A stretch of 64,000 bases of DNA from Thiomonas bhubaneswarensis. GTDB lineage: Bacteria; Pseudomonadota; Gammaproteobacteria; Burkholderiales; Burkholderiaceae_C. Under the pieces are notes generated by a model. That model was not told the DNA's origin. It saw nothing but the letters and a program-made list of their open reading frames with translations, and made no database searches. The DNA lies in the NCBI RefSeq assembly GCF_001418255.1, contig NZ_LIPV01000001.1:415232-479231 (forward strand). The letters run 5' to 3'. The position numbers were made by a program, and so were the translations under genes. Shown piece after piece: positions 7,643-16,396 of this stretch. How positions within the stretch are numbered: position 1 is the first letter of the stretch; the number at the start of each line of letters is the position of its first letter.

Positions 7643-10600
7643 GCGACGAGATCCTCCTGAGTCTGGGGCACGAGCGGCGCGCGCTCTTCCCATTGCCCGT
7701 TGTTGTAGACGAAAGGCTTGTAGCCCTGGGTGGGGTCGATGACGATGGCGCGTATCCAGCCGCCGAGCACCAGGTTCTTCACCTTGACCACGCTTTGCAG
7801 CGCCCGCCCGGCAAAGTCGAGCGGCGCCTCGATGAGGGCGATCAGCCGCATCGGCTCGTGGTAGGGCTGGCCTTCGCGCATCACGGTCTGCATCGGCAGG
7901 CCGGTGCGCAGATCGCTCAAGTTTCCGGTCATCACGCCGAAGCGCCCGGCGACGTTGTGATAGGCCTTGCTGCCACTGCCCAGATGGGCATTGTCCACGG
8001 TGGAGAAGAAATGCTCGAGGTTGATCCACTCCCCAACCACCACGGGTGCGGCCAGCAGGTTTTCGAGCAGACGGCCCTTGGGGTCGCAGCGCCAGTCGTA
8101 TGACAACAGGAAGGGGCGCCCTTCCAGGTCTGCCGCCTGGGACAGGCTGCGACGGCCGATGATGCCGTAGACGTTCTTCGACAGCCCCCATTCGGGCCGG
8201 GTCTGCGCCCAGTCGACCGCCAGCCGCTGCGCCGCGCGATAGGCCTGCGCGGGATCGAGTTCGCGCGCGTGCGGCAGCAGCCTGGGCATACGCTCGGCCG
8301 CAGCCAGCTTGGATGCGGCCCGCAGCCCGTTGCGCAGGCGATCCAGATACACCAGATGACGCGGCGGCAGGAGGTCGAGGTCGAGCAACTCGATGGCGTC
8401 GGTCGTGGTGATGTGCAGCGCCGGCAGGAACCAGGTGTCCTCGGGAATGGTGATGCCCATGGTGGCCAGACGCTCACGCACCGCGGACTTGTTGGCCATC
8501 TGCGCCAGCACGCGGGCGTTGACCAGGCCGCTGCCACCGCCGCAGGCGCCGCAGTCGAGGGCCGACTCATAAGGGTTGTTCTCGGTCTGACCGTTGTGGC
8601 CGACGATGAGCACGAAGCGCGAGAAGTTGCGCGTCAGCCCGATCATGGTCAGCGCCGTGTGCACATAGTTGACCTGCTCGTCGAGCGAATAGCCGATGCG
8701 GCCCAGGCGCACGAGCTGGTAGTTGGCGTAGTCGGCATCGATGCGGTAGTCCTCACGCAGCTTCGCGATGAAATCGGCCTCCTGCTTGTCGGCCACACCG
8801 AAGGCAGTGCGCAGCCGCGTCGGGCCTTCGCGGTGGCGCAGCGCCGTCTCGCGCAGCTCGCGGATCATGTCGTCGTCCACGCGCTCGCGCTCGATGTGCA
8901 GCTCGGCATGCAAGGCCTTGACGATCATCGCGCGCTGCAGGGTGCGGATGATGGAGTCGGCCTGTTCGCGGGTGAGCTTGTCGACCAGCAGGCGGGTAAC
9001 CGGCTTTTCGGCGTCGATGCGGCTGCGCCAGCGGCTGTAGCCCAGCGGCGCGAGGGTCTTGCCGAACAGATCCAGCCCGAACAGCATGCCCACCGCCTCG
9101 ACGGTGACGTAGGGCGAGAGCACCGAACTCTTGAGATCGTGCAGCACATGCCCCAGCGTGCTGACGAAGTCTTCGTCGTTGGGGTCGAGCGCGGCGGGAA
9201 GCTCCAGCACCAGGTTCTTCGGCGTCACCACCGCCGGGCAGAAATGGCTTTCGCTGCCCTTGCCGTAGCCGAGAAAACCCACGGGCACGCCGAAGAATCC
9301 GGCAATGCCGAAGGTCTGGTAGTCGCCCACGCGCTCGAGGTGACGACGGATGGGCTCGGAGCGCACGTCGATGCAGAACATGGCCTGGGCAAACGGCCGC
9401 TTGCCCGCGGGCAGGTCCTGCGGCACCTGCACGTTCGCCAGCAGATGGTCGATGGCCTGCGCCTCCATGGCGAGGGTCCAGACCATGCCTTCCTGCGGCA
9501 CAAACTCTTGCAGCCCCTGCAGCAGCCCTGCCACGCCCTCCGGCGACAACGCGTCAAGCGCCGCGATGGCGTCGGCAGAAGCAGCCAGTTCGCGCAGTTC
9601 GCCAGCCTGTTCGCGCCCGAGCTGGGCCTGCCAGAGCGGCCAGTACTGCTTCAACAGGTCATCGCAGCGGGCACAGTCACCGCGCGACAGCACGTCGTCG
9701 ATGCGCTGCGCCCAGCCTGGCAGCACCTGGCCGGTGTGCAGTGCCTCGCGCAGCAGACATTCGGCGCCGCGCTCTTGCAGCAAGGCGTCGAGCTGGTCGC
9801 GCCTCACCGGCGTGCGGCGCTGGCGCGCGCTTTCCTGCAACAGCGCCAGGCCGACGACCAGGCGAATGGCCAGCAGATCGACCACGTCGGCGGGGTAGCG
9901 TTGCGCCCAGTAGTAATGCTTGGCGGACGAACGCCAGCGCACGAAGCCTGTCCAGCCGTGCAGCCGGGTGAGTTCGTGGGTGAAATAGGCCGGCCAGTCG
10001 TCGGGGTCGATGCCCATCTCGTCCATGACGTGCACCACGGCGTTTTCCGCGTCCTGCACCTGATCGAGAATGCGCCGCACATGCAAGCCCCGCAGGAACA
10101 GACGCGCGTTGCGCCGGGCGATGTCACTCCAGGCGGCAAACAGCCCGCGCTCGCGCCCGGGCATGCGCCAGGACGACTGGTCTTCGTCGAAGAAGTCCAG
10201 GCAGCTCTTGATCACCAGTTCGTCGAGCTCGTCGGCCATGCGGGTGCCCCACAGCGCATCCACCGCGGCAGGCAGGGTGCGATGGTGCAGGCGTTGCTGC
10301 AGACCGGGGAGCAGGCCGGATACATCCACCGCCTGCGAAGACGGCGGCTGACCATGCAGCGCGGCGTGAACGTCCTGCGCCTTCGCTCCGGTCACCACCA
10401 CATCGCGGTCATGGGGCAGTTGCATCAGGCTCATCAGCCAGCGGGGCCAGTCGATGCCCGGCACCGCAGGCAGGGCCTGCGAACGCCGCGCGATTTCGTC
10501 CACCAGCGTGTCGCGCCGCACCTTGCCTTCGCTCTGCCAGTGCTGATAGTTGCTGCGCGGCAAGAACATGCGCGCATGAAAAAGCTCCGCGCCACGGCGC

Positions 10601-10752
10601 ACCGCCTGCTCGAACGGCATGTCCTCCAGGCCGTAGAGCGGGTTGTGGTGAATGAAGGTGCGCATCGGCCAGAAAAACGGAACCGGCTCCCCCGCCACGT
10701 AGGCGGTCGATCGCACCCGCAGGCGCTTGCCCAGATTCAGCGCATCCACCAT
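7639..10752 (-). CDS. dabA: DabA, inorganic-carbon accumulation subunit (DUF2309), DAB system 1
   Basis: This is the cytoplasmic, carbonic-anhydrase-like subunit of the DAB complex, which uses the ion gradient through DabB to drive hydration of CO2 to bicarbonate. The protein is about 1037 aa from the ATG at 10752 (GGGAG 6 bases upstream); a TTG two codons earlier is less likely. Counted from the TTG, the zinc site is C462 and D464 in MFCIDVRSEP with H721 and C736 in the segment from VGHNGQTE to DCGACGG. The 15-residue H-to-C spacing equals that of the characterised Halothiobacillus DabA. This form is about 210 residues longer than the second DabA in this window. It overlaps the membrane gene upstream by 16 bases and the CPII gene downstream by 4. 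Confidence 0.93.
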   Translation of the reverse strand: MVDALNLGKRLRVRSTAYVAGEPVPFFWPMRTFIHHNPLYGLEDMPFEQAVRRGAELFHARMFLPRSNYQHWQSEGKVRRDTLVDEIARRSQALPAVPGIDWPRWLMSLMQLPHDRDVVVTGAKAQDVHAALHGQPPSSQAVDVSGLLPGLQQRLHHRTLPAAVDALWGTRMADELDELVIKSCLDFFDEDQSSWRMPGRERGLFAAWSDIARRNARLFLRGLHVRRILDQVQDAENAVVHVMDEMGIDPDDWPAYFTHELTRLHGWTGFVRWRSSAKHYYWAQRYPADVVDLLAIRLVVGLALLQESARQRRTPVRRDQLDALLQERGAECLLREALHTGQVLPGWAQRIDDVLSRGDCARCDDLLKQYWPLWQAQLGREQAGELRELAASADAIAALDALSPEGVAGLLQGLQEFVPQEGMVWTLAMEAQAIDHLLANVQVPQDLPAGKRPFAQAMFCIDVRSEPIRRHLERVGDYQTFGIAGFFGVPVGFLGYGKGSESHFCPAVVTPKNLVLELPAALDPNDEDFVSTLGHVLHDLKSSVLSPYVTVEAVGMLFGLDLFGKTLAPLGYSRWRSRIDAEKPVTRLLVDKLTREQADSIIRTLQRAMIVKALHAELHIERERVDDDMIRELRETALRHREGPTRLRTAFGVADKQEADFIAKLREDYRIDADYANYQLVRLGRIGYSLDEQVNYVHTALTMIGLTRNFSRFVLIVGHNGQTENNPYESALDCGACGGGSGLVNARVLAQMANKSAVRERLATMGITIPEDTWFLPALHITTTDAIELLDLDLLPPRHLVYLDRLRNGLRAASKLAAAERMPRLLPHARELDPAQAYRAAQRLAVDWAQTRPEWGLSKNVYGIIGRRSLSQAADLEGRPFLLSYDWRCDPKGRLLENLLAAPVVVGEWINLEHFFSTVDNAHLGSGSKAYHNVAGRFGVMTGNLSDLRTGLPMQTVMREGQPYHEPMRLIALIEAPLDFAGRALQSVVKVKNLVLGGWIRAIVIDPTQGYKPFVYNNGQWEERAPLVPQTQEDLVA

Positions 10753-11504
10753 GCCCAACTCCCGATGAGACCCAGAGACACCGCGATCAGCGCCAGCAGC
10801 ACCCAGACCGCGCCCGCAGAAACCGATAGATCCGACGTCCCCACAGGCCGCGGCCAGGGGTCACCGAACAGACCGTGCTGCCACAGCAAGGCCGCAGCCC
10901 AGCTCCAGAGAATCCAGACGGCCAGCACGGTGAACACGCAGACCGCGGGCATTTGCAGCAGCACCGCCATCATGGAGAAGAAGCCCGGAAACGGCGGCGC
11001 CGCCAGGGCCGCCACCAGCGCCACCACCACCGCGCCGGTCAGCCGCGGATAGGCCGGACCCAGACGCCCGCGCAGCCCCAGATAGGCGCCCCCTAGACGA
11101 CGGCGCAGCGCGCAGGCCAGGAGGGTGAGCACGGCAGCCGGCAGGCTCAGCGCCAGCGCCACGGCGATGAGACGGTCGTCCGGCATGCCGAACAGCCAGG
11201 CCAGCCAGATCAGAGGCCAGGCCGAGCTGGCCTGCAGCCGCGCCCAGATGAAGAGCTCGCGCACCGCCAACAGTCGCCAGGCGTAGAGCAGGGCGGTGAC
11301 TGCGGCCAGCACCTGGATGACCCGGGCCAGCGGCCCCACGGGCACCGCCACGCCCCCCAGCACATAAGCCCCGGCCACCGGAAGCGCGACCAGCAACAGC
11401 GCGCGCAGCCAGGCGGGCACGGCCTGCAACACGGCATTGACGCCCAGACTGAACGGCAGCAGGGGCAGCAGCACGACGGCACAAACGAGCAGTTCGATCA
11501 TCAT
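10737..11504 (-). CDS. Polytopic membrane protein between dabB and dabA
   Basis: This 255-aa protein is very hydrophobic, with about eight predicted membrane helices (roughly residues 3-22, 33-52, 60-80, 92-104, 108-128, 153-180, 184-208 and 228-252). The stretch LVAALAAPPFPGFFSMMAVL resembles the PPxxGFF motif in the later helices of NuoL/M/N and Mrp antiporter subunits, so it may be a half-length antiporter-like protein. I recall other carboxysome-linked DAB operons having an uncharacterised gene in this slot. It starts 7 bases after the dabB stop and overlaps dabA, so it is made with them. A role as a third subunit of the uptake complex is inference. Confidence 0.75.
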   Translation of the reverse strand: MMIELLVCAVVLLPLLPFSLGVNAVLQAVPAWLRALLLVALPVAGAYVLGGVAVPVGPLARVIQVLAAVTALLYAWRLLAVRELFIWARLQASSAWPLIWLAWLFGMPDDRLIAVALALSLPAAVLTLLACALRRRLGGAYLGLRGRLGPAYPRLTGAVVVALVAALAAPPFPGFFSMMAVLLQMPAVCVFTVLAVWILWSWAAALLWQHGLFGDPWPRPVGTSDLSVSAGAVWVLLALIAVSLGLIGSWAWWMR

Positions 11505-11511
11505 GAGCTCC

Positions 11512-13206
11512 TCAGACCCACCGCAGCCACACGTTCACCCGCTTGGCCGCCGCAACCGCGCCACGCGACAACTGGGTGTAGACATCCGACACGTAAAACT
11601 CGCGCGAGAACAGGGTGTAGAGATTGAGATAGATGGCGTTCCACAGCGTGCCCGGCCGCCCTTCGAGGTCGAGCGACTGGGCATAGAACGTCACCAGCCA
11701 GGCCCCCACCAGCACCACGGTGAGGAAAATGATCATCAGGTCGAAGGCCAGCAGGTTGATGCCCGCCGCCGCGTAGGTGGCATCGCGCAGCACCGGGTCG
11801 GGGTAGAGGAAGGCCTCGAACACATGCGCGATCAGCGTGTAGCCCACCACCACGATCAGGAAGGACAGGAAGATCATGGTGAGCGAGCGCCACGGATTCT
11901 CGCTCGGCAGCTTGTGGATGGAGAAGAACACCTGCGCCCCGGTCACCCAGCCGAAGAACAGCAGCACGACCGCGCCTTGCTTGTGGAAGAAGTCCGCCGC
12001 AACCAACCAGTGCGACAGCCCCAGCACCACCGCGGGCACCAGCACCGTGATGAGCGCCGCGATCAGCCAGGGCACCTTCACCGCGCGCAGCGGCCGACGC
12101 TCGACCACGAAGGTGTAGATGTCGTCGGCGGGCACGCCGTCGTCGCGCCGGGTATCGCCGATCACATTGCCCGAGCTGAGGAACAGCGTGGCCTTGAACA
12201 GCCCGTGTGCGATGAGGTGATAGACCGCCAGCGAGAACGCCCCCAGCCCGCATTCCATGATCATGAAGCCCATCTGCCCCATAGTCGAATAGCCGAGTGA
12301 TTTCTTGATGTCGTTCTGTGTGAGCATCAGCGCCGAACCGAGCAGCGCCGTCGCCAGCCCCACCACGAAGGCTAGGTGCAGCACGTCCGGCGCGTGAATG
12401 AGCAGCGGCGCGAAACGGTTGAACAAAAAGCCCCCGGCATTGACGATGCCCGCGTGCATCAGCGCCGACACCGGCGTAGGGCCGTCCATGGTGTAGGGCA
12501 GCCAGATGTGCAGCGGAAACTGGGCCGAGCGCGCAAACGCAGCCAGCGCCACCAGCAGCCCGGCCAGCGGCACCACGGCCACGCCGCCGAGCTGCACATG
12601 CGGATCGGCCGCGATGCGGGCGAACAGGCCGGGCAGATCCCACACGCCGTAGGCCTTGACCAGCAACAGCGCCGCCCCGACCAGGGGCAGATCGCCCAGG
12701 CGATAAGTGATGAAGGTCCAGAAGGCGTAGCGACCGGTCGCCTGGCGTTCGGTGTTGTGACCCAAGAGGAAATACAGCAGTTGTCCCACCGCAAACCAGG
12801 CGGCCAGCAGGGTGAGCAGATCACCGGCGCTGACCATCACCAGGATGGACGCCGTCATCAGATCGAGCAGGGAGAAGAAGCGCACATAGCCCGGCTCATC
12901 GGCCATGTAGTTCAGCGAGTACACGTGCACGATCAGACTGATGCCCGCGACCAGAACCGACATGGCCAGACTGAGCGGGTCGAGCAAGAGGCCGATCTGG
13001 GTCACGCCGACGAACATGGGCGCGCTCTGGGCGCTGTGCAAGTAGTGAACCAGAAGCACCAGCGCCAGCAGCACGGTCAGCGCGGTGAAACCAATGCTCC
13101 AGCGGGCGGCTCGCCTGCGGTTCTGCCCGCACAACAGGGGCAGCAGCGCGGCGGACAACAGTGGCAAGGCCGGCAGGGCCAGCACAGCGACATCGATCCA
13201 GTTCAT
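11512..13206 (-). CDS. dabB: DabB, NuoL-like ion-conducting membrane subunit, DAB system 1
   Basis: This is the membrane partner of DabA, a member of the NADH-quinone oxidoreductase/Mrp antiporter family (PF00361) that conducts cations to energise bicarbonate accumulation. It has 564 aa with about 14 membrane helices. Conserved family segments are visible: PTPVSALMHAGIVNAGGF, the lysine-containing KSLGYSTMGQMGFM, and YHLIAHGLFKATLFLSSG. There are no other Nuo or Mrp genes around it, and it is followed by the 255-aa membrane gene and dabA, so a complex I function is excluded by context. It is the first gene of the operon; its promoter should lie in the AT-rich part of 13207-13424. Confidence 0.92.
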   Translation of the reverse strand: MNWIDVAVLALPALPLLSAALLPLLCGQNRRRAARWSIGFTALTVLLALVLLVHYLHSAQSAPMFVGVTQIGLLLDPLSLAMSVLVAGISLIVHVYSLNYMADEPGYVRFFSLLDLMTASILVMVSAGDLLTLLAAWFAVGQLLYFLLGHNTERQATGRYAFWTFITYRLGDLPLVGAALLLVKAYGVWDLPGLFARIAADPHVQLGGVAVVPLAGLLVALAAFARSAQFPLHIWLPYTMDGPTPVSALMHAGIVNAGGFLFNRFAPLLIHAPDVLHLAFVVGLATALLGSALMLTQNDIKKSLGYSTMGQMGFMIMECGLGAFSLAVYHLIAHGLFKATLFLSSGNVIGDTRRDDGVPADDIYTFVVERRPLRAVKVPWLIAALITVLVPAVVLGLSHWLVAADFFHKQGAVVLLFFGWVTGAQVFFSIHKLPSENPWRSLTMIFLSFLIVVVGYTLIAHVFEAFLYPDPVLRDATYAAAGINLLAFDLMIIFLTVVLVGAWLVTFYAQSLDLEGRPGTLWNAIYLNLYTLFSREFYVSDVYTQLSRGAVAAAKRVNVWLRWV

Positions 13207-13335
13207 CGGGCTTGAGACTCAGTGAGCGAACGGAGCTGGCGACTCAAGACCGATCGAGCCGCCCCGGCGTAAGGGCCATCAGACCCAGGGCCGATGACGG
13301 GTACCTATGCTATTGGCCGTCTTAGGTAAGGAAAA

Positions 13336-13364
13336 TTGATAAATTCTGTTCTTCAGTTCATCAA
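13336..13364 (-). promoter_or_regulatory. Candidate promoter of the dabB-dabA-CPII operon
   Basis: The spacer between glnE and dabB is AT-rich at 13320-13380, unlike its surroundings. Reading leftward there is TTGATG (13364-13359), a 17-bp spacer and TATCAA (13341-13336), each matching the sigma-70 consensus at four of six positions. A TTGAT/ATCAA inverted repeat covers the same bases. The call is weak, but there is no better candidate. Confidence 0.3.
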
Positions 13365-13424
13365 ATCTAAACTTATGGATCGAGTGCTGCCACGTGCGGC
13401 GCCTGCGCGCAGGCTGCAGCGCGC

Positions 13425-16181
13425 TCAAACGTCAGCTTGCTGGGCTTGTTCGGCCGCACCGACCTGCTCGGCCTCCGCGCCGAACACGGCCAGAGTGAGC
13501 GCACGCACCGCGGCGCGTTCGGGCTGCAGACTGTCGGGCGGCACGCGGGCGGCCTCGGCGCCGGCCAGCCGTTCCCGGTGCTGGATGCGTCGCAGCTCGC
13601 GATAGGCATCGGCTGCAGGTCGGCCCACGCCCGCGGGCAGCAGGCCCAGGGCTTCGGCCATGCCGAGCAGGGCGATGTTGCCCAGATCGGCGGTGAGCTG
13701 CGGGTAGTCGGCGGCGTGGGCCAGCACCAGAAACTGCACCGCGAACTCCACGTCGACCATGCCGCCTGGGTCGTGTTTGACGTCGAACAGCCCGCTGCGG
13801 TTGGGGTGGCCGTCGGCCACTTTCTGTCGCATGGCGAGGATTTCGGTGCGCAGCGCGTCCCCATCGCGCCGGGTGGTCAGCACGGCGGTACGGATGGCCT
13901 CGAAACGCGCGCCGATGGCCAGATCGCCCGCGCAGCAGCGCGCCCGGGTGAGCGCCTGATGCTCCCAGGTCCAGGCGGTGTTGCTGCCCCGGCCGCGCTG
14001 GTAGGCCTCGAAGGCCTCCAGGCTGGTGACCAGCAGCCCGGCGTTGCCGTTGGGCCGCAGCCGGGTGTCGATCTCGAACAGGCGACCGGCGGCGGTGTGC
14101 GCGGTCAGCCACCACACCAGCTTGCGGGCGAAGGTGGCGTAGATGTCCTGGGCATCGTCGGCCTTGTCGTCGTAAAGAAAGACGATGTCGAGATCGCTGC
14201 CGTAGCCCAACTCCTTGCCGCCGAGCTTTCCGTAGGCGATGACGGCAAATGCCGGCTGTTCGCGGTGTTTTTGCGGCAGTTCCCGCCAGCACCACTCCAG
14301 CGCGAGCTGCACGGTGGCATCGGCCAGGGCGGAGAGTTCATCGGCCACCTGCTCGACCTTGATGAGCCCGGCCAGATCGCGCGACAGGGTGCGGAACATC
14401 TCGGCGTGAAAACCGTGCCGCAGCAGGTCCATGCCTTCGCCGGCATCCCAGCGGCCCGCGTCGAGCGCGCGCTGGTGCTGTTGCAGAAGACCCTGCCGGT
14501 AGTCCTCGGCGTTGAAGCGCTCGCTGGGCGGCGTGATCAGCTCATCGACGACGGCCGGATGGCGCTTGATGTAGTCGGCGGCCCAGGCCGAAGATTCCAG
14601 CACCGTGCACAGCCGGGAGAGGGCCGCGGGCTGTTCGGCAAAAAAGGCCAGATAGGTTTCGCGGCGGCCGATGGCTTCGAGCAGGTCGATGACCCGGCTC
14701 AGGCAGATCTCCGCCGTGGGTCGTTCGGCCGCCATGCCGATGGTGCGGTCGAGCACGCGCAACAGCCGCAGCCGACCCACATCGCTCAGCGCGGTGTAGC
14801 GCGGCGAGGTTTCGAGCGCCTTGAGCCGCGCGACGATGGCATCGTGCGCCAAGCCCGCCTTGGCCAGCCGGTGCCGCACCGCGTCCAGGTTTTCCGGCGG
14901 CTTGCTGCAGCCGGTGCACTGCGGGCCGTTGTGCAGCAGCGCATCGAACTCGCTGGCGACGAACTCGCGCACGCTGTCGAGCTCGCGCAGCAGCTTGCAG
15001 CCCTTGGGGCAGGCGCCACGCCGCTGTGCGTCGTCATCGACGAAGCCCATGGCCCAGGCCAGGGCGTGCAGGTCGGCGTCATCGGCGGGCAGGCTGTGAG
15101 TCTGGGCGTCGTCGAGATACTGGATGCGGTGCTCCAGGCGTCGCAGAAACCGGTAGCTCGATGCCAGCCTTTCTGCCGCGTCGGCCTGCAACAGCCCCTG
15201 CGCCACGAGCAGTTTCAGCGCAGGCAACGTGGCGCGCTCGCGGATCTGCGGCATGCGCCCGCCACGCACCACCTGCAGGAGCTGCACGGTGAACTCGATT
15301 TCGCGGATGCCGCCGCGCCCCAGCTTGACGTCGTTGGCCTTGTCGGGCCGGGCGGCGGCGCGCTTGGTCGCCTCCGCCCGGATCTGCCGGTGCAGGGCGC
15401 GCAGGGCTTCGAGCATGCCGAAGTCGAGATAGCGGCGCCAGACGAAAGGCTCGACCACCGCCGCCAGACTCTGTTCTGCCCGCTGCGCCTGCGGCGTCTG
15501 CAGCGGCGACACCACGCGCGACTTGAGCCAGGCAAACCGCTCCCACTCGCGGCCCTGCACCAGAAAATACTCTTCGAGCATCGCCAGGCTGACCACCGGG
15601 GGGCCGCTGTCGCCGTTGGGGCGCAGCCGCGTGTCCACCCGGAACACGAAGCCGTCGCCGGTGACGTCGGACAGCAGCGGCACGAAGGCGCGCACCACGC
15701 GGCCGAAATACTCCCGATTGCTCAGACCGACGGCACCGTCGGTCTTGCCATCGTCGTCGTAGACGAAGACCAGGTCGATGTCGGACGAGACGTTGAGTTC
15801 GCGGCCGCCGAGCTTGCCCATGCCCACCACCAGAAACTGCGCCTCGTCGCCGCTGGCGGTGCGTGGCACGCCGAAACGCGCCTGCATCTCGGTCTGCACC
15901 GCGCGCAGACCGAAGGCCACCGCGCTCTCGGCGAGGTCGCTGATGCCGGTGCAGACCGCCTCCAGCGGCGATCCGGACAGATCGGCCTCGATCAGCCGCA
16001 GCATCAGCGCGTTGCGCACCCGGCGCAGCGCGGTGGGCAGCGCCGCGCCCTGCCGCGTCAGCGTGGCGACGGCGGCATCGAGTTCATCCCGGGTTGGAAT
16101 GCCGGGCGACCAGCAGGCCAGCACATCGTCGAAACGACCGACATGGCGACGATAAAAACGGGAAAACTGCGGCAACTCCAT
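13425..16181 (-). CDS. glnE: Bifunctional glutamine synthetase adenylyltransferase/adenylyl-removing enzyme
   Basis: GlnE adds AMP to and removes it from glutamine synthetase in response to nitrogen status via PII. The protein is 918 aa from MELPQFSRFYRRHVGRFDD. Both nucleotidyltransferase domains are visible by their GxGKLGGxELxxxSDxDLxF motifs: GMGKLGGRELNVSSDIDLVF (about 120-139) for the deadenylylase half and AYGKLGGKELGYGSDLDIVF for the adenylylase half. A longer open frame upstream lacks family similarity, so the ATG at 16181 is used. No Shine-Dalgarno is obvious. It is a stand-alone gene divergent from the YhdP-like gene. Confidence 0.93.
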   Translation of the reverse strand: MELPQFSRFYRRHVGRFDDVLACWSPGIPTRDELDAAVATLTRQGAALPTALRRVRNALMLRLIEADLSGSPLEAVCTGISDLAESAVAFGLRAVQTEMQARFGVPRTASGDEAQFLVVGMGKLGGRELNVSSDIDLVFVYDDDGKTDGAVGLSNREYFGRVVRAFVPLLSDVTGDGFVFRVDTRLRPNGDSGPPVVSLAMLEEYFLVQGREWERFAWLKSRVVSPLQTPQAQRAEQSLAAVVEPFVWRRYLDFGMLEALRALHRQIRAEATKRAAARPDKANDVKLGRGGIREIEFTVQLLQVVRGGRMPQIRERATLPALKLLVAQGLLQADAAERLASSYRFLRRLEHRIQYLDDAQTHSLPADDADLHALAWAMGFVDDDAQRRGACPKGCKLLRELDSVREFVASEFDALLHNGPQCTGCSKPPENLDAVRHRLAKAGLAHDAIVARLKALETSPRYTALSDVGRLRLLRVLDRTIGMAAERPTAEICLSRVIDLLEAIGRRETYLAFFAEQPAALSRLCTVLESSAWAADYIKRHPAVVDELITPPSERFNAEDYRQGLLQQHQRALDAGRWDAGEGMDLLRHGFHAEMFRTLSRDLAGLIKVEQVADELSALADATVQLALEWCWRELPQKHREQPAFAVIAYGKLGGKELGYGSDLDIVFLYDDKADDAQDIYATFARKLVWWLTAHTAAGRLFEIDTRLRPNGNAGLLVTSLEAFEAYQRGRGSNTAWTWEHQALTRARCCAGDLAIGARFEAIRTAVLTTRRDGDALRTEILAMRQKVADGHPNRSGLFDVKHDPGGMVDVEFAVQFLVLAHAADYPQLTADLGNIALLGMAEALGLLPAGVGRPAADAYRELRRIQHRERLAGAEAARVPPDSLQPERAAVRALTLAVFGAEAEQVGAAEQAQQADV

Positions 16182-16396
16182 CGGATGCGTCCGGCAACTG
16201 CGTTGGGGGCGGAGCATATTCCAGCCTCCACGAAGCTGCACCGAGGCTGACGAGTGTCCGAGGGCCAGACGCAGGATTGCACGACGCGCTTCAGCCTGGG
16301 CTTGCGCCAGCGCCCGTGCAGGGCAAAGCGGCGCCTCATGGACCATCTGGGTTGACTACCATCGCCCCGTCGATTGGTCCGCCTGAGCCGCATCCC

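Noticed and set aside
8269-11052. 927-codon plus-strand frame opposite dabA
   Set aside because: dabA on the other strand has intact zinc ligands and family length; the plus frame is a shadow.
11512-13206. Complex I subunit NuoL
   Set aside because: No other nuo genes nearby; it sits with dabA, so DabB is the better name. The same applies to 52676-54316.
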